NCBI RefSeq assembly: GCF_965363235.1
Contig: NC_134845.1
Span: 82,413,913 to 82,477,912, forward strand
Reading direction: 5' to 3'
Length of the DNA: 64,000 nucleotides
Source of the DNA: Mytilus galloprovincialis
Taxonomy: Eukaryota > Mollusca > Bivalvia > Mytilida > Mytilidae
Part shown: piece by piece, positions 1 to 11,979 of the stretch
Numbering within the stretch: the first letter of the stretch is position 1
Layout of the letters: the number at the start of each line of letters is the position of its first letter
Position numbers and translations under genes: made by a program
Notes under the pieces: model-generated
Seen by the model: only the letters and a program-made list of their open reading frames with translations
What the model was told of the DNA's origin: nothing
The model's database searches: none

Positions 1-499
1 CGGCAAAAATAAAGGGGGGGGGGTTGCGCAGCCCCGGAACATGGATCCGCCCCCCCCCCTGGATCCGCCACTGAATTTTCTGAATTTAAAAAAAAATCAA
101 GTCTTGTGGCCATCCACACTTCATTATGTTTTTAAAAAACATACGAAATATTTAAGTTGTTCTTTAAAAACTGTAGGAGGAAATTGCCAGACAAACAATG
201 TCTACTCCGGACTGCAGGCAGACGGACAGGGGTAAATTTTATCTGCCCCTCGACGTTTTGTTGCGGGAGCATAAAAAATAGTCAAATAGATAATTCATAT
301 AATTACCCGATTACAAATTAAGCAATTATTTTTGTTTTATTTTGAAATTTTACAACAAAGTAGTCAAAGACATGATATGCCTTATTTTTTTGTTTTTGAA
401 TCGGTTTTCGATTGATAGAAACTTATGACTAAAGTACAAATATCTCCAAACCTGCCTCTTTTCAAAACTAAATATGGTGTGTATGTTTTGACCTTGTAT
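1..499. other. Low-complexity start, no gene
   Basis: G-rich and C-rich runs with GGATCC flank (1-75), then AT-rich DNA. I see nothing else. Confidence 0.6.
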
Positions 500-800
500 C
501 ATCACAATAAAAGTGAGAATGGAAATGTGGAATACGTCAAAGAGACAACAACCCGACCAAAGAGCAGATTACAGCTGAAGGTCATCCATCAATAGGTCTT
601 CAATGCAGCGAGAAAATCTCACACCCGGAGGCGTGCTTCTACTGGCCCCTTAACAAAGATGTATACTAGTTCAGTAATAATGGACGTCATATATACTAAA
701 CTAAACTAAAATTAAAACTAATTCAAGACTAACAAAGACCAGAGGCTCCTGACTTGGGTCAGGCGCAAAAATGCGGACGGGTTAAACATTTTTTTATATA
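500..800 (+). mobile_element. Dispersed repeat (family C)
   Basis: Starts near AATGGAAATGTGGAATACG, runs through CAATGCAGCGAGAAAATCTC and ends near ATGCGGACGGGTTAAACAT. Widespread non-coding Mytilus-type repeat; continues with shared flank to about 1390. Confidence 0.65.
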
Positions 801-1457
801 TCTTAGCCTCACTCCCCTATACCTGTAGCTAATTTAGAAAAAAACAAACACACAACAATACGCTTAGTAAAACTCAGTTTAAAAGAAGTCCGGGTCCGAT
901 GTCAGAATATGTAATAAAAGAAACTAAAATGACAATGATGCATAAATTAACTAAGGACTACTAGCAGTTACTGACATGTAGTTCCAGACCTCAATTAAGC
1001 TGATTAAAAGATTATGTCTTCATCATATGAGCACAATCCCTCCCGTTAAGTTATAACACAAATAAAACAAACACAAATGAAAGGAATCACATAAGGCTTC
1101 TTTACATTGTATAAAAACTACCAGATTGCAAATTAGACGGTCATGAACTTCAAAGTTGGTCATACATGTAGCAAGCGAAGAGTTTACCTTCTTTTGTAAT
1201 AATGATGTTCGCATCTTGTTTGAAGAAGAAACATATAAATATACTTTGACTCGAAGATTTGATATAAAATGTGTCACATCACATTTATACACAAGTATCA
1301 TAAACATTATAAGACCAAATACAGATAAGGAATAATTTGAACATATGTATTTAGAATAAACCTGTTATTTATTAAAAGAAATCTGACTACGTAAAACATA
1401 GGTTTTCCTGACATCGCATGAATATATAGTTAAACCTTGACATCGCATGAATATATA

Positions 1458-1712
1458 GTTATCAAAGGTACCAGGATTATAATTTAATACGAAATACGCG
1501 TGTTTCGTCTACAAAATACTCATCAGTGACGCTCAGATCAAAATAGTTATAAAGCCAAACACATACAAAGGTGAAGAGCATTGAGGCAATTTCAAAATGT
1601 TATAATTGATATTCATGTCAACACCAAAGTGCTGACTACTGGGCTGGTGATAACCTCGGGGACGAAACCTCCACCAGCAGTGGCATCGACCCAGTGGTGT
1701 AAATAGTTATCA
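1458..1712 (+). mobile_element. Dispersed repeat (family D)
   Basis: Landmarks: CCAGGATTATAATTTAATAC, GTTTCGTCTACAAAATACTC, TCAGTGACGCTCAGATC and GGCATCGACCCAGTGGTGTA. Internally shortened. Same site as 27370-27706, so older than the duplication. Confidence 0.7.
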
Positions 1713-2154
1713 AGTTATGAAGATTGTTTTGGGTGAACGATGTATTTTTTTTGTTGATCATCAAAGAAATCACATTCAATTCAAGACGGCGACTTTCGTA
1801 TGTTACATAGAGGTAGATTAAGATTAAAGCGTTGTTCTCTAACCGGACTCGTTGAAAAGAAATATTGGATTTAGAATTTTGATTTAGTATCTTTAGTAGT
1901 GACAAAACTTTAATTTGAAAATAAATCAAAGACTAAGACAAAATGTAATACACCCAGTTCGGGTATTTGGATGCCTTATAAAATATGAAAGAACTTCTGC
2001 TCAAATATAAGTCTACAAACTTCATAGTTATTATCACCGAAGAGCTTATAATGACTTAACACATTTAAAACTGATTTCTCCCGTCTAGTAAGTACGAATC
2101 TTTAATCGAAATTCATTTAAAAAAACGAATTCACAAAACATGTTATACAGATAA

Positions 2155-2320
2155 TTTTAGGGGCCCTTTATAGCATTCTGTTCGGTTTGAGCCAAGGCTC
2201 CGAGTTGACGGCCGTACCTTGACCTATAATGGTTTACTTTTTGTAAATTGTTACTTGGATCATGTGGATGGAGAGTTGTCTCATTAACACTCATACCACA
2301 TATTCCTATATCTATTCAAT
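2155..2320 (+). mobile_element. Retroelement tail repeat (family H)
   Basis: Ends in GGAGAGTTGTCTCATTAACA and CATACCACATATTCC, the same 3' end carried by the RT element at 25598-26350. Other copies: 3850-3985 and 30230-30360 (minus, in intron 1 of copies 1 and 2), 4905-5040 (plus, intron 2 of copy 1), 25155-25275, 44015-44085, and 61565-61650 (minus). Confidence 0.6.
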
Positions 2321-2430
2321 GTAACCACAGATTTAGATTCACTTTTGCGTGAACACAAAATGAACTCAATGAGTTTGTTTATACACTTATTATAAATATA
2401 TAATTAAACTGTCAATAATTATTATGATTG

Positions 2431-2722
2431 TATTGATCCATATAACGCCACTTCGTCCACTGACGGTCATTTTTTGGCGGTCAGTTTTAATTGATAGAGA
2501 AAGCCGGTGTGCCCGGAGAGAACCATCCACCATCGTCAGAAAAAAAACTGACAATCGTTGTCGGTTAAAATTTTAGTCGAGCAGATATGCGACGTGCGGC
2601 GTTCGAACTTGACGTACAACCTCGGTGTTAAAAAGTAGATGATAAATTAGTTGAACAACTTAGACCACTCGGCCACAGAGGGTCCTGAGGCCACAGAGGG
2701 TCCTGAGGCACGAATACAAAGG
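2431..2722 (-). mobile_element. tRNA-derived SINE, unit 1 copy
   Basis: Read on the minus strand, a tRNA-Leu-like head carries an A box (GGCCGAGTGGTCTAAG) and a B box (AGTTCGAACGCC), followed by a conserved middle (GGTTCTCTCCGGGCACACCG). The head is locally duplicated (two copies of GGCCACAGAGGGTCCTGAG). Same site as 28448-28715, so it predates the segmental duplication. Confidence 0.75.
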
Positions 2723-2867
2723 TTATATGTACAGTTTATTCTACGTTACGAATATTAATAGCGAACGTTTTGATTAAAATTTAGATAAAGACATCATAAA
2801 CAATTTCAGTCATAGAGCTCAGTTTGAGGTTTAAAATTTATTCTTTACTCTTTTACTAGAACTGACC

Positions 2868-3052
2868 TATTCGGCTTTTCAGAATCTAAAGAAACATGGG
2901 TAATTTCATTGTTCGTACCCCAAAATGAAAATAACGTCACGTCTTTGGTTCAATTTTCATTGTTTATGACATTTTTAACCAATCACAACGTTTTGGTGTA
3001 CACTTTTGAAAATATTACCCAGGATTCATTAGATTCTGAACCGGTGAATTGT
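2868..3052. mobile_element. Inverted-repeat MITE upstream of copy 1
   Basis: About 185 bases with inverted ends TTCAGAATCTAA and TTAGATTCTGAA and inner arms GTACCCCAAAATG and CGTTTTGGTGTAC. Related copies lie at 4140-4318 and 29213-29400. Confidence 0.7.
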
Positions 3053-3458
3053 CACTTACCCTTTTCCGCGTTCCGTTTCATTTGAATTTATTCATTTATA
3101 CACATGCTAAAATATCACCATACTTGAATATATTGGACGGACAATTATGTCGGATTTTCGGTTTAACTGCCAATTCAATGTCTATTTTGTTTATTCGTTG
3201 AATTGTTCACTTATTCAATACAGTATAATATAACAATGATACCTAACCGTACTTGTTCATGTAAAATCAAATAGATAGTTTGTTATTTTTAGAACTCACA
3301 TCTGTTGCTTAAAGACAAAACTAATTCAAGCATCGTTAAAGGTTTTTTTTGGACATGATTAAGTTGCTATTAGAAGTATATTTACATGTTATACATGTTG
3401 TATAACTCTTTCGTCAGAAGTCAAAGACAAACGTACTTATTTGGGGGTTGTTAAACAC

Positions 3459-3605
3459 ATATGGACCAATCAAAAACCCACAACAATGCAACTCCCATAA
3501 TGCAACATAGTTTCTTCATTGGTCCATTGATCCGACTTATTCAGATATAAAGCTATCATCGTCGTTGTTTCATGCTATCTCTGAATTACCTCTCAGATAG
3601 CAAAT
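3459..3605 (+). promoter_or_regulatory. Proximal promoter and 5' UTR of copy 1
   Basis: The 145 bases before the start codon are nearly the same in all three gene copies. A CCAAT box lies at 3466-3470 and an inverted one (ATTGG) at 3518-3522, about 50 bases apart. A TATAAA-like box follows at 3546-3551, about 55 bases before the ATG, which suits a TATA promoter with a short 5' UTR. CCAAT pairs are typical NF-Y sites; that factor is inferred. Confidence 0.6.
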
Positions 3606-6600
3606 ATGGTAAAAACTGTTCTACTCGTTTTGGTTCTGGCAATATCAATAATTCATTGTAAGCATGGTTTGTAATAATTATAAATAAATTTAAAAAAATG
3701 ATTGTCAAAGTGGACAGAGGTTAAATAAATTGTATTGGGAATGAATTACAAAATACAAGCATCATGTTTTATTTATGTCAAGTATGACACGGTTTTTAAC
3801 AAAAAATAATAAATGCACAAATGTTTCACATTAGTACACCACATACTCCTTTCAAATAAAAAAAGAAGATTTAATATGATTGCCAATGAGACAACTATAT
3901 GAGAGACCAAGAGACACAGAAATTGAAAGATATAGGTTACCGTACGGCCTACAAAAATTATCAAAGCCCATGCATGTTTCTTTTTCAGCAGTTGTTCTGT
4001 TTTATGATAATTGGATCAAAACTGCAATCGTAATGTAAATGGGTATTTTTCTGAAAAATTGTTAGGTCATTTCATGCCGAAATCTAAATCATATTGTAAA
4101 ATAGTGTTGTATTGATTTGTTTTTTTATTTTAATTTGCCATTTCAAAATCTAAAAGACTATGCGGAATCTGATTGTTCGTACACCAAAATGAAAATAACA
4201 TTACGTCATTGGTTTAATTTCCATTGTTTAGAATTTGTTTAAGCAATCACAATATTTTGGTGTACGATTTAAAAATAGTTACCACGAATGCATAAGATTC
4301 TGAAACGGCGAATTAATTTATTGAGGTTAACTATTTATTTTCATTCTTTTTTTTTTTGGAAAAGGGGGGGGGGATACAAGCACATAATATTATTAAAATG
4401 CTCAACAGAAATAATAAGCACTGGATGATATTTGAAATTTATTGATCGTGTTTAAGTATATGACATGTGGATTCGTGTTTTTAATTCTTTTTTTTCTGTG
4501 AAAAGATTTGTGGATTTTGGATTGTTGTTTAATTTTTCGATGATTTTTTTCTCGTCGTTATCTTGAATATGTAGTTAAAACAGTTGATATATTAAACAAT
4601 AATATATAATATCTGTTAAAGATTTTTGTAGCATAGGGCTTTTTTCATATCGTGCTTATATTGATTTTCAATCTTATTTCTTATAAAATTACAGGCGAAC
4701 GAAACTTTGCATGTACCAAACGAGGTGGATACTGTTCAGACTCTGATACATGTACGTCATTAGGAGGTGAGGTGGAAAAACTATCTGTTAGGTGCAAGTG
4801 TGGGAAAGCATGTTGCAAATGTACTGGTAAGTAACGAATTTATTTCTGTCATTATCATCGTCGTATTTTTAACCGCAAATTCTATTCATTTTGAAGATAT
4901 TCTTTCAGACTATGCGATATGGGCTTTGTTCATTGTTGAAGGCCATATGGTGGTCTATAGTAGTTGGTTTATGTGTCATTGTGGTCTCTTGTGGAGAGTT
5001 ATCTCATTGGCAATCTTTTTTTATATGTCGTCCAAAATTTCAAAATATCTCAGATGATTGCAAAAAAGCAAAGGAAATAACTGTCATATTCCTTACTTGA
5101 AAAATGCAGTTTCCGACTAAATAAAGGCAACAGTAGTATACCGCTGTTCAAACTCATAAATCCATGAACAAAAAACAAAATCGGGGTAACAAACTAAACT
5201 TGAGGGAAACGCATGAAATATAAGAGGAGAACAACGACACAACACTACAATGTAACACACAGAGAAACGGACCAAGCATCAGACAAAATCCCAAGAGAAT
5301 AACAAATATAACATAAGAACCAACTACATGAATTTGGGATAGACAAGTACCGTGACACGTCTTATCGCAATGTGAATTTACACTCAAAAGTAAGAGAAAA
5401 CAAACGACGCAACGTTACAATGTAACATACACAGAAACGAACTATAATATAACAATGGCCATATTCCTGACTTGGTACAGGACATTTTCAAAGGATATAC
5501 CATAAAATATACCAGTCTTATGATTCCATTATTTATCAACAAAGCCGCTCGTCGCCAATTATGACTTATTTTAAAGGATTTTACCGTAAATATAGATAAC
5601 ACTTAAACGGTGTTCCATACATATAACGTTTTGATTTTCTATTTCTTACAACTGAAGAAAACCACAGTGTATGGGTATTTGTATCATGAATAGGAGTAGT
5701 ATAAAAATATTGTATTTCAATAAAAACAAAAACCGCCATATATACACAAACTTCATTCGTGTCTCCTATGCATTAGGGAAAATAGAAAAGGGAACTTGTT
5801 ACCCCCAGTAAAGCATTGAGTACATCTGAGTTCATGATTTAGTTTTTTTTCAGTCTTTTCATTTTAGTGTAGCTTTAGAAGACTGATGTTTTTGCTGAAT
5901 CTTGTTATCTTCTTTTTCTGTCATTTTGATATCTCTGTTTCTCCGAAATATGAATTTAGATATAGTAATGTTTTGTTTCATGTCTAATCATTCTCTGCTG
6001 TGAGAAATCTCATCACCGTGTTCTATTTCATTCCTAAACACATGTCCTGATGGCTCTACGTGTATGAGTGAAGGGGAAAACTGTGATGGTACCAAAGATA
6101 CAAACGGTTGTTGTGGTAACAGGTTTTGTTGTTTACCTACTCCAGTAACGATACCACCACCATGTAAGTTATATGGCTATAACAACTAATGATAAAAATG
6201 TAAACGAACATGTATTTTAAAGTGCAATTGATTGAAAAATAGTACTATAGACATACATAATCAATTTCGAAATATTTTATCAAAAACGCATATTTTTTAT
6301 TTAGTTTTTTCACTGAAATTTCTGCATATGTTTTGATTAGAATAGTTTTTGTGGAAACATACCTACTTTTTTCGTAGAACGATAGATATATAACAGTAGA
6401 TGAAAGATAAGAAGACAGACAACAGTAAAATTATGCTGTGCTAAAAATTTAATATTGTGATTAATTTACAGGTGTACCAGACTGTTTCATTCAATGTAAG
6501 GACTCTTGTAATATGGGCGAAAAAGAAATCGGAGCTGAGTGCTGTGGGTTGAAGTGTTGTACGTAAGTTAAAGTTAGAAGCAGGATTTTGACTATTTACA

Positions 6601-8813
6601 CCACTGGGTCGATGCCACTGCTGGTAGACATTTCGTCCCCGAGGGTTTCACCACCCCAGTAGTCAACACTTCATGAATATGTAGACGAAACGCGCGTCTG
6701 GCGTACTAAATTATAATCCTGGTACCTTTGATAACTATTTCGTGTAAACACAAATGTAAATATTTACTATGATCAATACTATAAACTGATAGATTGAAAT
6801 GGGAAGTATTAACAGAATTATGATACATTATGTACAGTTAATTTAACAGAAAACCCAAACATTGAGCATGTCGATATAAGTGGAACAAACCATATCCAAA
6901 TATATGACGTTAAATTCAGACATATACCATACTAGAGAGTTTATTGTCCTATTCAGAAAACGAGCTGCAAATTGGCTCCCGAACCTAGGTTTTATGAATG
7001 TGCCTCTCAAGTACATGATTAGCGGTTGTCTCTGGTTGTAGCTTCGTATGGTAGTTTTGGAAGATACAAATGATTCAAAAGATTTGAAAGCCTCTTTCAA
7101 AAAAATCACATTTGTTAAAAGACGTCGTTTTACATGAGCTTTACATATTTACCTATCGATTATGTTTAACTCATCGATGTATTATCAATCACCCTTTAAT
7201 CAATAGCTGAATGTGGTATTTTGTTAAAATGTTGTGTAGAATTGAAATGAGTCTTTTAAAATAAACACATTTTGCCAGTTCCAAGGTAATAATTTTTAAA
7301 TCAATACATTTCTGATGTTTTCACATTTCACAAATTCTTCTGAATGAATTTTAGATTAATAATTGAATTGTTATATTGAAAAGCGCTCACTAGTATCTAT
7401 TTTAAGACAAGTTTGTAAATAGTATATAGTTTGTAAACAATGATACACGTGTAGCTGTAAACAATGATACACGTGTAGCTGTAAACAGTTTAATAATCGT
7501 CGTCTTCGTCGGATATATCACCTCCTAGGTCTCTGATTTACACCACTGGGTCGATGCCACTGCTGGTGGACGTTTCGTCCCCGAGGGTATAAACAGCTCA
7601 GTACTCAACAGTTCGGTGTTGACATGAATATCAATAATGCGGTCATTTTTATAAATTTCCTGTTTACAAAACTTTCAATTTTTCGAAAAACTAAGGATGT
7701 TCTTAACCCAGGCATAGATTACCTTAGCCGTATTTGGCACAACTTTTTGAAATTTTGGATCCTCAATGCTCTTCAACTTTGTACTTGTTTGGCTTTATAA
7801 ATATTTTGATATGAACGTCACTGATGAGTCTTATGTAGACGAAACGCGCGTCTGGCGTACTTAATTATAATCCTGGTACCTATGATAACTATATATCCTG
7901 GTTACACGAAATAACGATATAATCCTCCGATTCTGGTGTTTCGTTACCTATGATTTTACCATCATGGGTCCAAAAAAAAAGATTTTTTTCGGCGAACCGT
8001 AGGACATTTAAATGTTTCAGGAGCCCATAGCGGTATCTTATTAAGTTTTCTGAAATGAAAAGTTTATCTTCGTTGTTTTTTTATAGTTTCCTTCTGTTTG
8101 AGAAAACCAATTGACGTGTTCTATAAGACAGGAAACGAACTATAACAGACATTTTGCCATTCCTTTTTGTCAGCATGCACTTATTGCAGAAATAACAGTT
8201 ACATTCGTACTATTATATTTACTATAAATTCACTGTAATGGTCTGACCATTAAGTATAAATGACGAGTAGATTCAAGCAGAAAAAAATACCAGGTACTTA
8301 TACTTTAATCAAGAACCAGTCCAGCAAATGGTAAAAATCTGAAAATACAAAACAAAATACAATTTATTATGTGTTAAATTTATAATATAATGTATGGAAT
8401 GTTATTTTTAGACAATAATAGCACAGCCCTTTTAACGCAAAGTAAGGCTGTAATCATAAAGGTAAAAATTCCGTTAAATCACGAATAAAGAGTTCAAATA
8501 TGTGATAAATGGTTTGAAGGCATGAATTAGAAAGTTATTAATGTAGCTCACGCTGTGGTTAGTCACACATTGTGTCCAAGATGACGTTTGATCTTAAATG
8601 TTCTCCAGTTCTGAATTTACCATGCACTGCAGGTCGGGATACGTGTAAGGAAAGGAACAAGTAGCGATATTTTAAAGGGAATGAACGGTTCAAAGATGAA
8701 TAATCATAAAGTATACTTGAACAGACTAAGAATATAATCCAACGAACTATATGTATTGAGAACGAGGTAACGTAATATCAACAATTCTATTTAATTATTT
8801 CAGTGAAAACTAA
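3606..8813 (+). CDS. Three-module cysteine-rich secreted peptide, copy 1
   Basis: Predicted precursor of 139 residues from five exons: 3606-3666, 4695-4826, 6038-6163, 6472-6562 and 8804-8813. Exon 1 encodes a hydrophobic signal peptide (MVKTVLLVLVLAISIIHC). Exon 2 encodes module A with eight cysteines (C-x6-C-x5-C-x13-C-x-C-x3-CC-x-C). Exon 3 encodes module B (C-x5-C-x6-C-x8-CC-x4-CC) and a short Pro-rich linker. Exon 4 encodes module C (C-x3-C-x3-C-x3-C-x10-CC-x3-CC). Exon 5 adds two residues and the stop. Module exons 2 and 3 begin and end in phase 1. The peptide should be exported and held by disulphides; by analogy with mussel cysteine-rich peptides it may be antimicrobial or defensive, which is inference. 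Module B resembles granulin or cystine-knot peptides only loosely. The reading frame is kept across all exons, but one splice boundary (before exon 3) is non-canonical and the exon 1 donor is weak, so expression of the full product is uncertain. It lies in duplicated unit 1, followed by a minisatellite. Confidence 0.72.
4140..4318. mobile_element. Inverted-repeat MITE in intron 1 of copy 1
   Basis: Same family as 2868-3052 (GTACACCAAAATGAAAATAA against ATTTTGGTGTACGA), more diverged. In unit 2 only an end fragment remains near 30395-30425. Confidence 0.65.
4905..5040 (+). mobile_element. Retroelement tail repeat (family H)
   Basis: GACTATGCGATATGGGCTTT and GGAGAGTTATCTCATTGGCA show the tail; present in copy 1 intron 2, absent from copy 2. 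Confidence 0.6.
5115..5490 (-). mobile_element. Dispersed repeat, retroelement-like tail (family B)
   Basis: Contains GGCAACAGTAGTATACCGCT and TTGGTACAGGACATT, shared with 39525-39960, 41515-41945 and 53870-54285. Lies in intron 2 of gene copy 1. Non-coding and of uncertain class. Confidence 0.65.
6594..6740 (-). mobile_element. Dispersed repeat (family D), core deleted
   Basis: Both ends of family D (CCACTGGGTCGATGCCACTG and GACGAAACGCGCGTCTGGCG) joined without the middle; sits 30 bases after exon 4 of gene copy 1. Confidence 0.7.
7537..7895 (-). mobile_element. Dispersed repeat (family D), full length
   Basis: Runs from CCACTGGGTCGATGCCACTG to ATCCTGGTACCTATGATAAC; about 350 bases, lacking any supportable gene. 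Found in intron 4 of gene copy 1 and not in unit 2. Confidence 0.75.
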
Positions 8814-8874
8814 AGACACTGTTCTGAACGTTGATGCCAACAGAAGACAATTTTATTTGAAAATATCTAGTTAT

Positions 8875-8880
8875 AATAAA
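8875..8880 (+). terminator. Polyadenylation signal of copy 1
   Basis: A canonical AATAAA lies about 60 bases after the proposed stop codon at 8811-8813 and supports the tiny exon 5. Confidence 0.55.
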
Positions 8881-9361
8881 TTGATAAAAAAAAAATGTAT
8901 AATTTTGTTGTTGTTAGTATGACCATCAATGTTTCTCGAATAACATGAATAAATTTCGACCATAATTAAACACCAAAAAACGACATTGATATTTTAAACC
9001 CCTCAAAAAACAACACAAAACGGTTTATCTAGAAGTTATCGTAAATGCCATCTATTGGTTGTCCATTTCTAAGGCCTTCTCCACATTTTCTTACTTCAAA
9101 AATGCCATACATGAATTTGACTCTACCAGAAGCCAAGTACGTAGTCTTCAGCGATCCCTTAGCTTGTCAACAAAGAGGTTGCGACTTTATTGACTAGTGT
9201 TTTAAGCTTTCCAGCATAAAACCGATGGTTCTCTCCATGCATTCTGACTCTTTCCACTAATAAATAAAAGTTCGCCATGAAAGAGTGCTGAAAGTGAAAT
9301 TAAACAACCAACAATTAATAAAAAATTTATCGCGCTTGTGAATTGAAAAAGATAGCTGAAG

Positions 9362-10085
9362 CCTGTCTGATGTACAAGTTATGCCTTAAGTCACTTCTTG
9401 TGTATGGTAGATAGAACAAGTTATATTCTGACGTCACGTCTTGTGTATGATGGATAGTACAAGTTTAATCATGATGTCACTTCCATTGTATGAAGGATAA
9501 AACAAGTTGTATCGTGAAGTCTCATGTGTATGATGGATAGTATGAGTTATATCCTTATGTCACTTCTTGTGTATAGTAGATAGAACAAGTTATATTCTGA
9601 CGTCACGTCTTGTGTATGATGGATAGTACAAGTTAAATCCTGACGTCACTTTTATTGTATGAAGGATAAAATAAGTTGTATCGTGAAGTCTCATGTGAAT
9701 GATGGATAGTTTGAGTTATATCCTTATGTCACTTCTTGTGTATAGTAGATAGAACAAGTTATATTCTGACGTCACGTCTTGTGTATGATGGATAGTACAA
9801 GTTAAATCCTGACGTCACTTCCATTGTATGAAGGATAAAACAAGTTGTATCGTGAAGTCACATGTGTATGATGGATAGTTTGAGTTATATCCTTATGTCA
9901 CTTCTTGTGTATAGTAGATAGAACAAGTTATAATCTGACGTCACGTCTTGTGTATGATGGATAGTACAAGTTAAATCCTGACGTCACTTCCATTGTATGA
10001 AGGATAAAACAAGTTATATCGTGAAGTCTCATGTGTGTGATGGATAGTATAAGTTATATCCTTAAGTTAATTCTTGTGTGTAGTA
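9362..10085. repeat. Minisatellite downstream of copy 1
   Basis: Tandem array of units of about 42 bases containing CTTGTGTATGATGGATAGTA followed by CAAGTTATAT and a TGACGTCA-like core. Four units form a higher-order repeat of 169 bases, seen by the start of the same block at 9561, 9730 and 9899. Each unit pairs ACTTGT with ACAAGT around a 14-base loop. Confidence 0.85.
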
Positions 10086-10319
10086 CAAGAAGCAAACTTA
10101 ACTTAGTACGTAGTCTACAGTGATCCCTTAGCTTGTCAACAAAGAGGTTGTGACTTATTTGACTAGGTTTTCAAGCTTTCCTGCAAAAGCTGATGGTTCT
10201 CTCCATGCATTCTGACTCTTTCCAGTAATAAATTATAAATTATATCATGAAGTCTCATCTGTATGATGGATAGTACAAGTTAAATTCTGACTTCACTTCC
10301 TTTTGTGTAAAAAAAGAGC

Positions 10320-10880
10320 GGCGAAAGGTACCAGAGGGACAGTCATACTCATAAATCGGAAATAGCCCGACAAACTGGGGTGATCTCAGGTGCTTCGGAA
10401 GGGTTAGCAGATCCTGCTCCACATGTCGTGTTGCTCATGTTATTACAATCCGGATAAATAGTCTAATTCGGTAGGTCACATTCTTGAAAAGGGGAGGGAT
10501 TGTAGTTACTACATAAGAAACATATCCGATATCATCTGTTGAACGGGTATTACATAACGGTCACCCAAATCAAGATGGTGTCCGTAAAATTTACGATGGG
10601 ATGATTTTAACTACACCATTAGGAAATCTTTGTTTTATAAGTTCCTTGTGAACAGAAACCCTTTATAAAGAAAAATCATGATCATAAATACAAGCCCGGG
10701 AATATCGTATCAATTGGGATACCTATACTTCGTATGCAGGCACTACTGGAATGTTACTTCATACATGTAGAAATGGAAAGTTAACAATTGAGAAGCTGAA
10801 ATCATCCATTTTGTCGAGAAGTTTTGTTTTCAAGTTACCATCTTTGTCTATTTCTAGATGTAAGTCAAAATATGAGACAG
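10320..10880 (-). mobile_element. Retroelement relic, RT C-terminal end (family A)
   Basis: The minus strand reads remnants of the text LYDKRDDF and AYGVYIS-like motifs found in the C-terminal end of the same class of reverse transcriptase, preceded at 10320-10370 by the family A 3' tail. Broken in several places. The tail is shared with 34785 in unit 2, so the insertion predates the duplication. Confidence 0.55.
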
Positions 10881-11404
10881 ACTAACTGTATCTGTTGTAT
10901 CCTTTACCGCTAGTAAGATGGGATAGATGTGTCTAACATAGTCACCAAATTTTGAATTATTTTGCGAGAGAGAACGTCAATTATATAGTGACAAGTAAAG
11001 TTAACGGATATTGCTATTTTCTAATAAATTTTCCTAAGAATCCTGTATGGTGTAAGCCTCATAATAATGAAGAAAGAAGAAGGCACACTTGGTCCCCATT
11101 GGAATGCAGAATCAAGCACCTGGATAATGCCAGTTTCATTGACTTTTTTGTTTGAATCAGAGTGTTTATCCCTTTCTAAAACAAACTTCTTGTATTAACG
11201 TTGGCCAATCTTTTTTTATGAAACAAAGCAATACAAACTCTTTCAATTTGTCTTTTAGTTAGGAATGGGGAATACTTGTGTAAAGTGTAGAAAGTCAAAC
11301 GTTTTAATACAATTGCAAGATGAAAGAGTCTTAGATTGAATGAAATCTAAAAGATCTTTATAACTTTTTAGTATCCACATCTGATTCACGCCACCTCTAG
11401 AATA

Positions 11405-11740
11405 GTCAGTTTCACAATAACAGCCGGACTTTGATTGCTGATATTATAGAGGTCAATAATTTAGAAAGAGGTTTCGCGGAGCACTTGGAAGACCCACCAA
11501 TATACCGTTGTTTGCAAGGACACTTCTGTGGTTTATGTATCCCATACAGTGATGGAAGATCCAGTTCTCTATCTTTGGTTGAAATTCCAAAGGAACTTGG
11601 AACAGACCTATGATTATCCAGGATTTCTTCTTTGGTAAGCAACGTGAGAGTATATGTTGAGTTTCCAAGTGAATTGTCAATACCGAATGCATTTATCAAG
11701 CATGTTATGTAATGAGATTTACACACAAAATGATGTTGTT
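11405..11740 (-). mobile_element. Reverse transcriptase fragment
   Basis: The minus strand encodes about 100 residues with LPSLYGIHKPQKCPCKQRYI and KCSAKPLSKLLTSI, a signature of Penelope-like or related reverse transcriptases (template-grip region). It is a short fossil with no neighbours of its own. Confidence 0.65.
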
Positions 11741-11979
11741 TGGGGCTTTATCTGCGGGGACAGCATTCGCCTTGGGTTAACAATCTTCTCTATCACCCTT
11801 TCAGCTATGTATTATTCGTATACTATTTGATGTCGTTTGTTGTTTTTTTTTGTCTCGTATGTTTTGTGTTGTATTGTTATATTTTTTATTTCTTATTATA
11901 AGGTATAAGGATTAAATTCTCGGTCTCGTGTCCTCCCCGGAAATAACACAATTCTACAGTACTGTGAAACTGAGCCTTT

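Noticed and set aside
9362-10085. CRISPR-like array
   Set aside because: Units vary throughout, have no constant repeat with unique spacers, and lie in an animal-type genome.
10952-11155. 67-codon open frame
   Set aside because: Lies between two retroelement relics and shows no motif I recognise.
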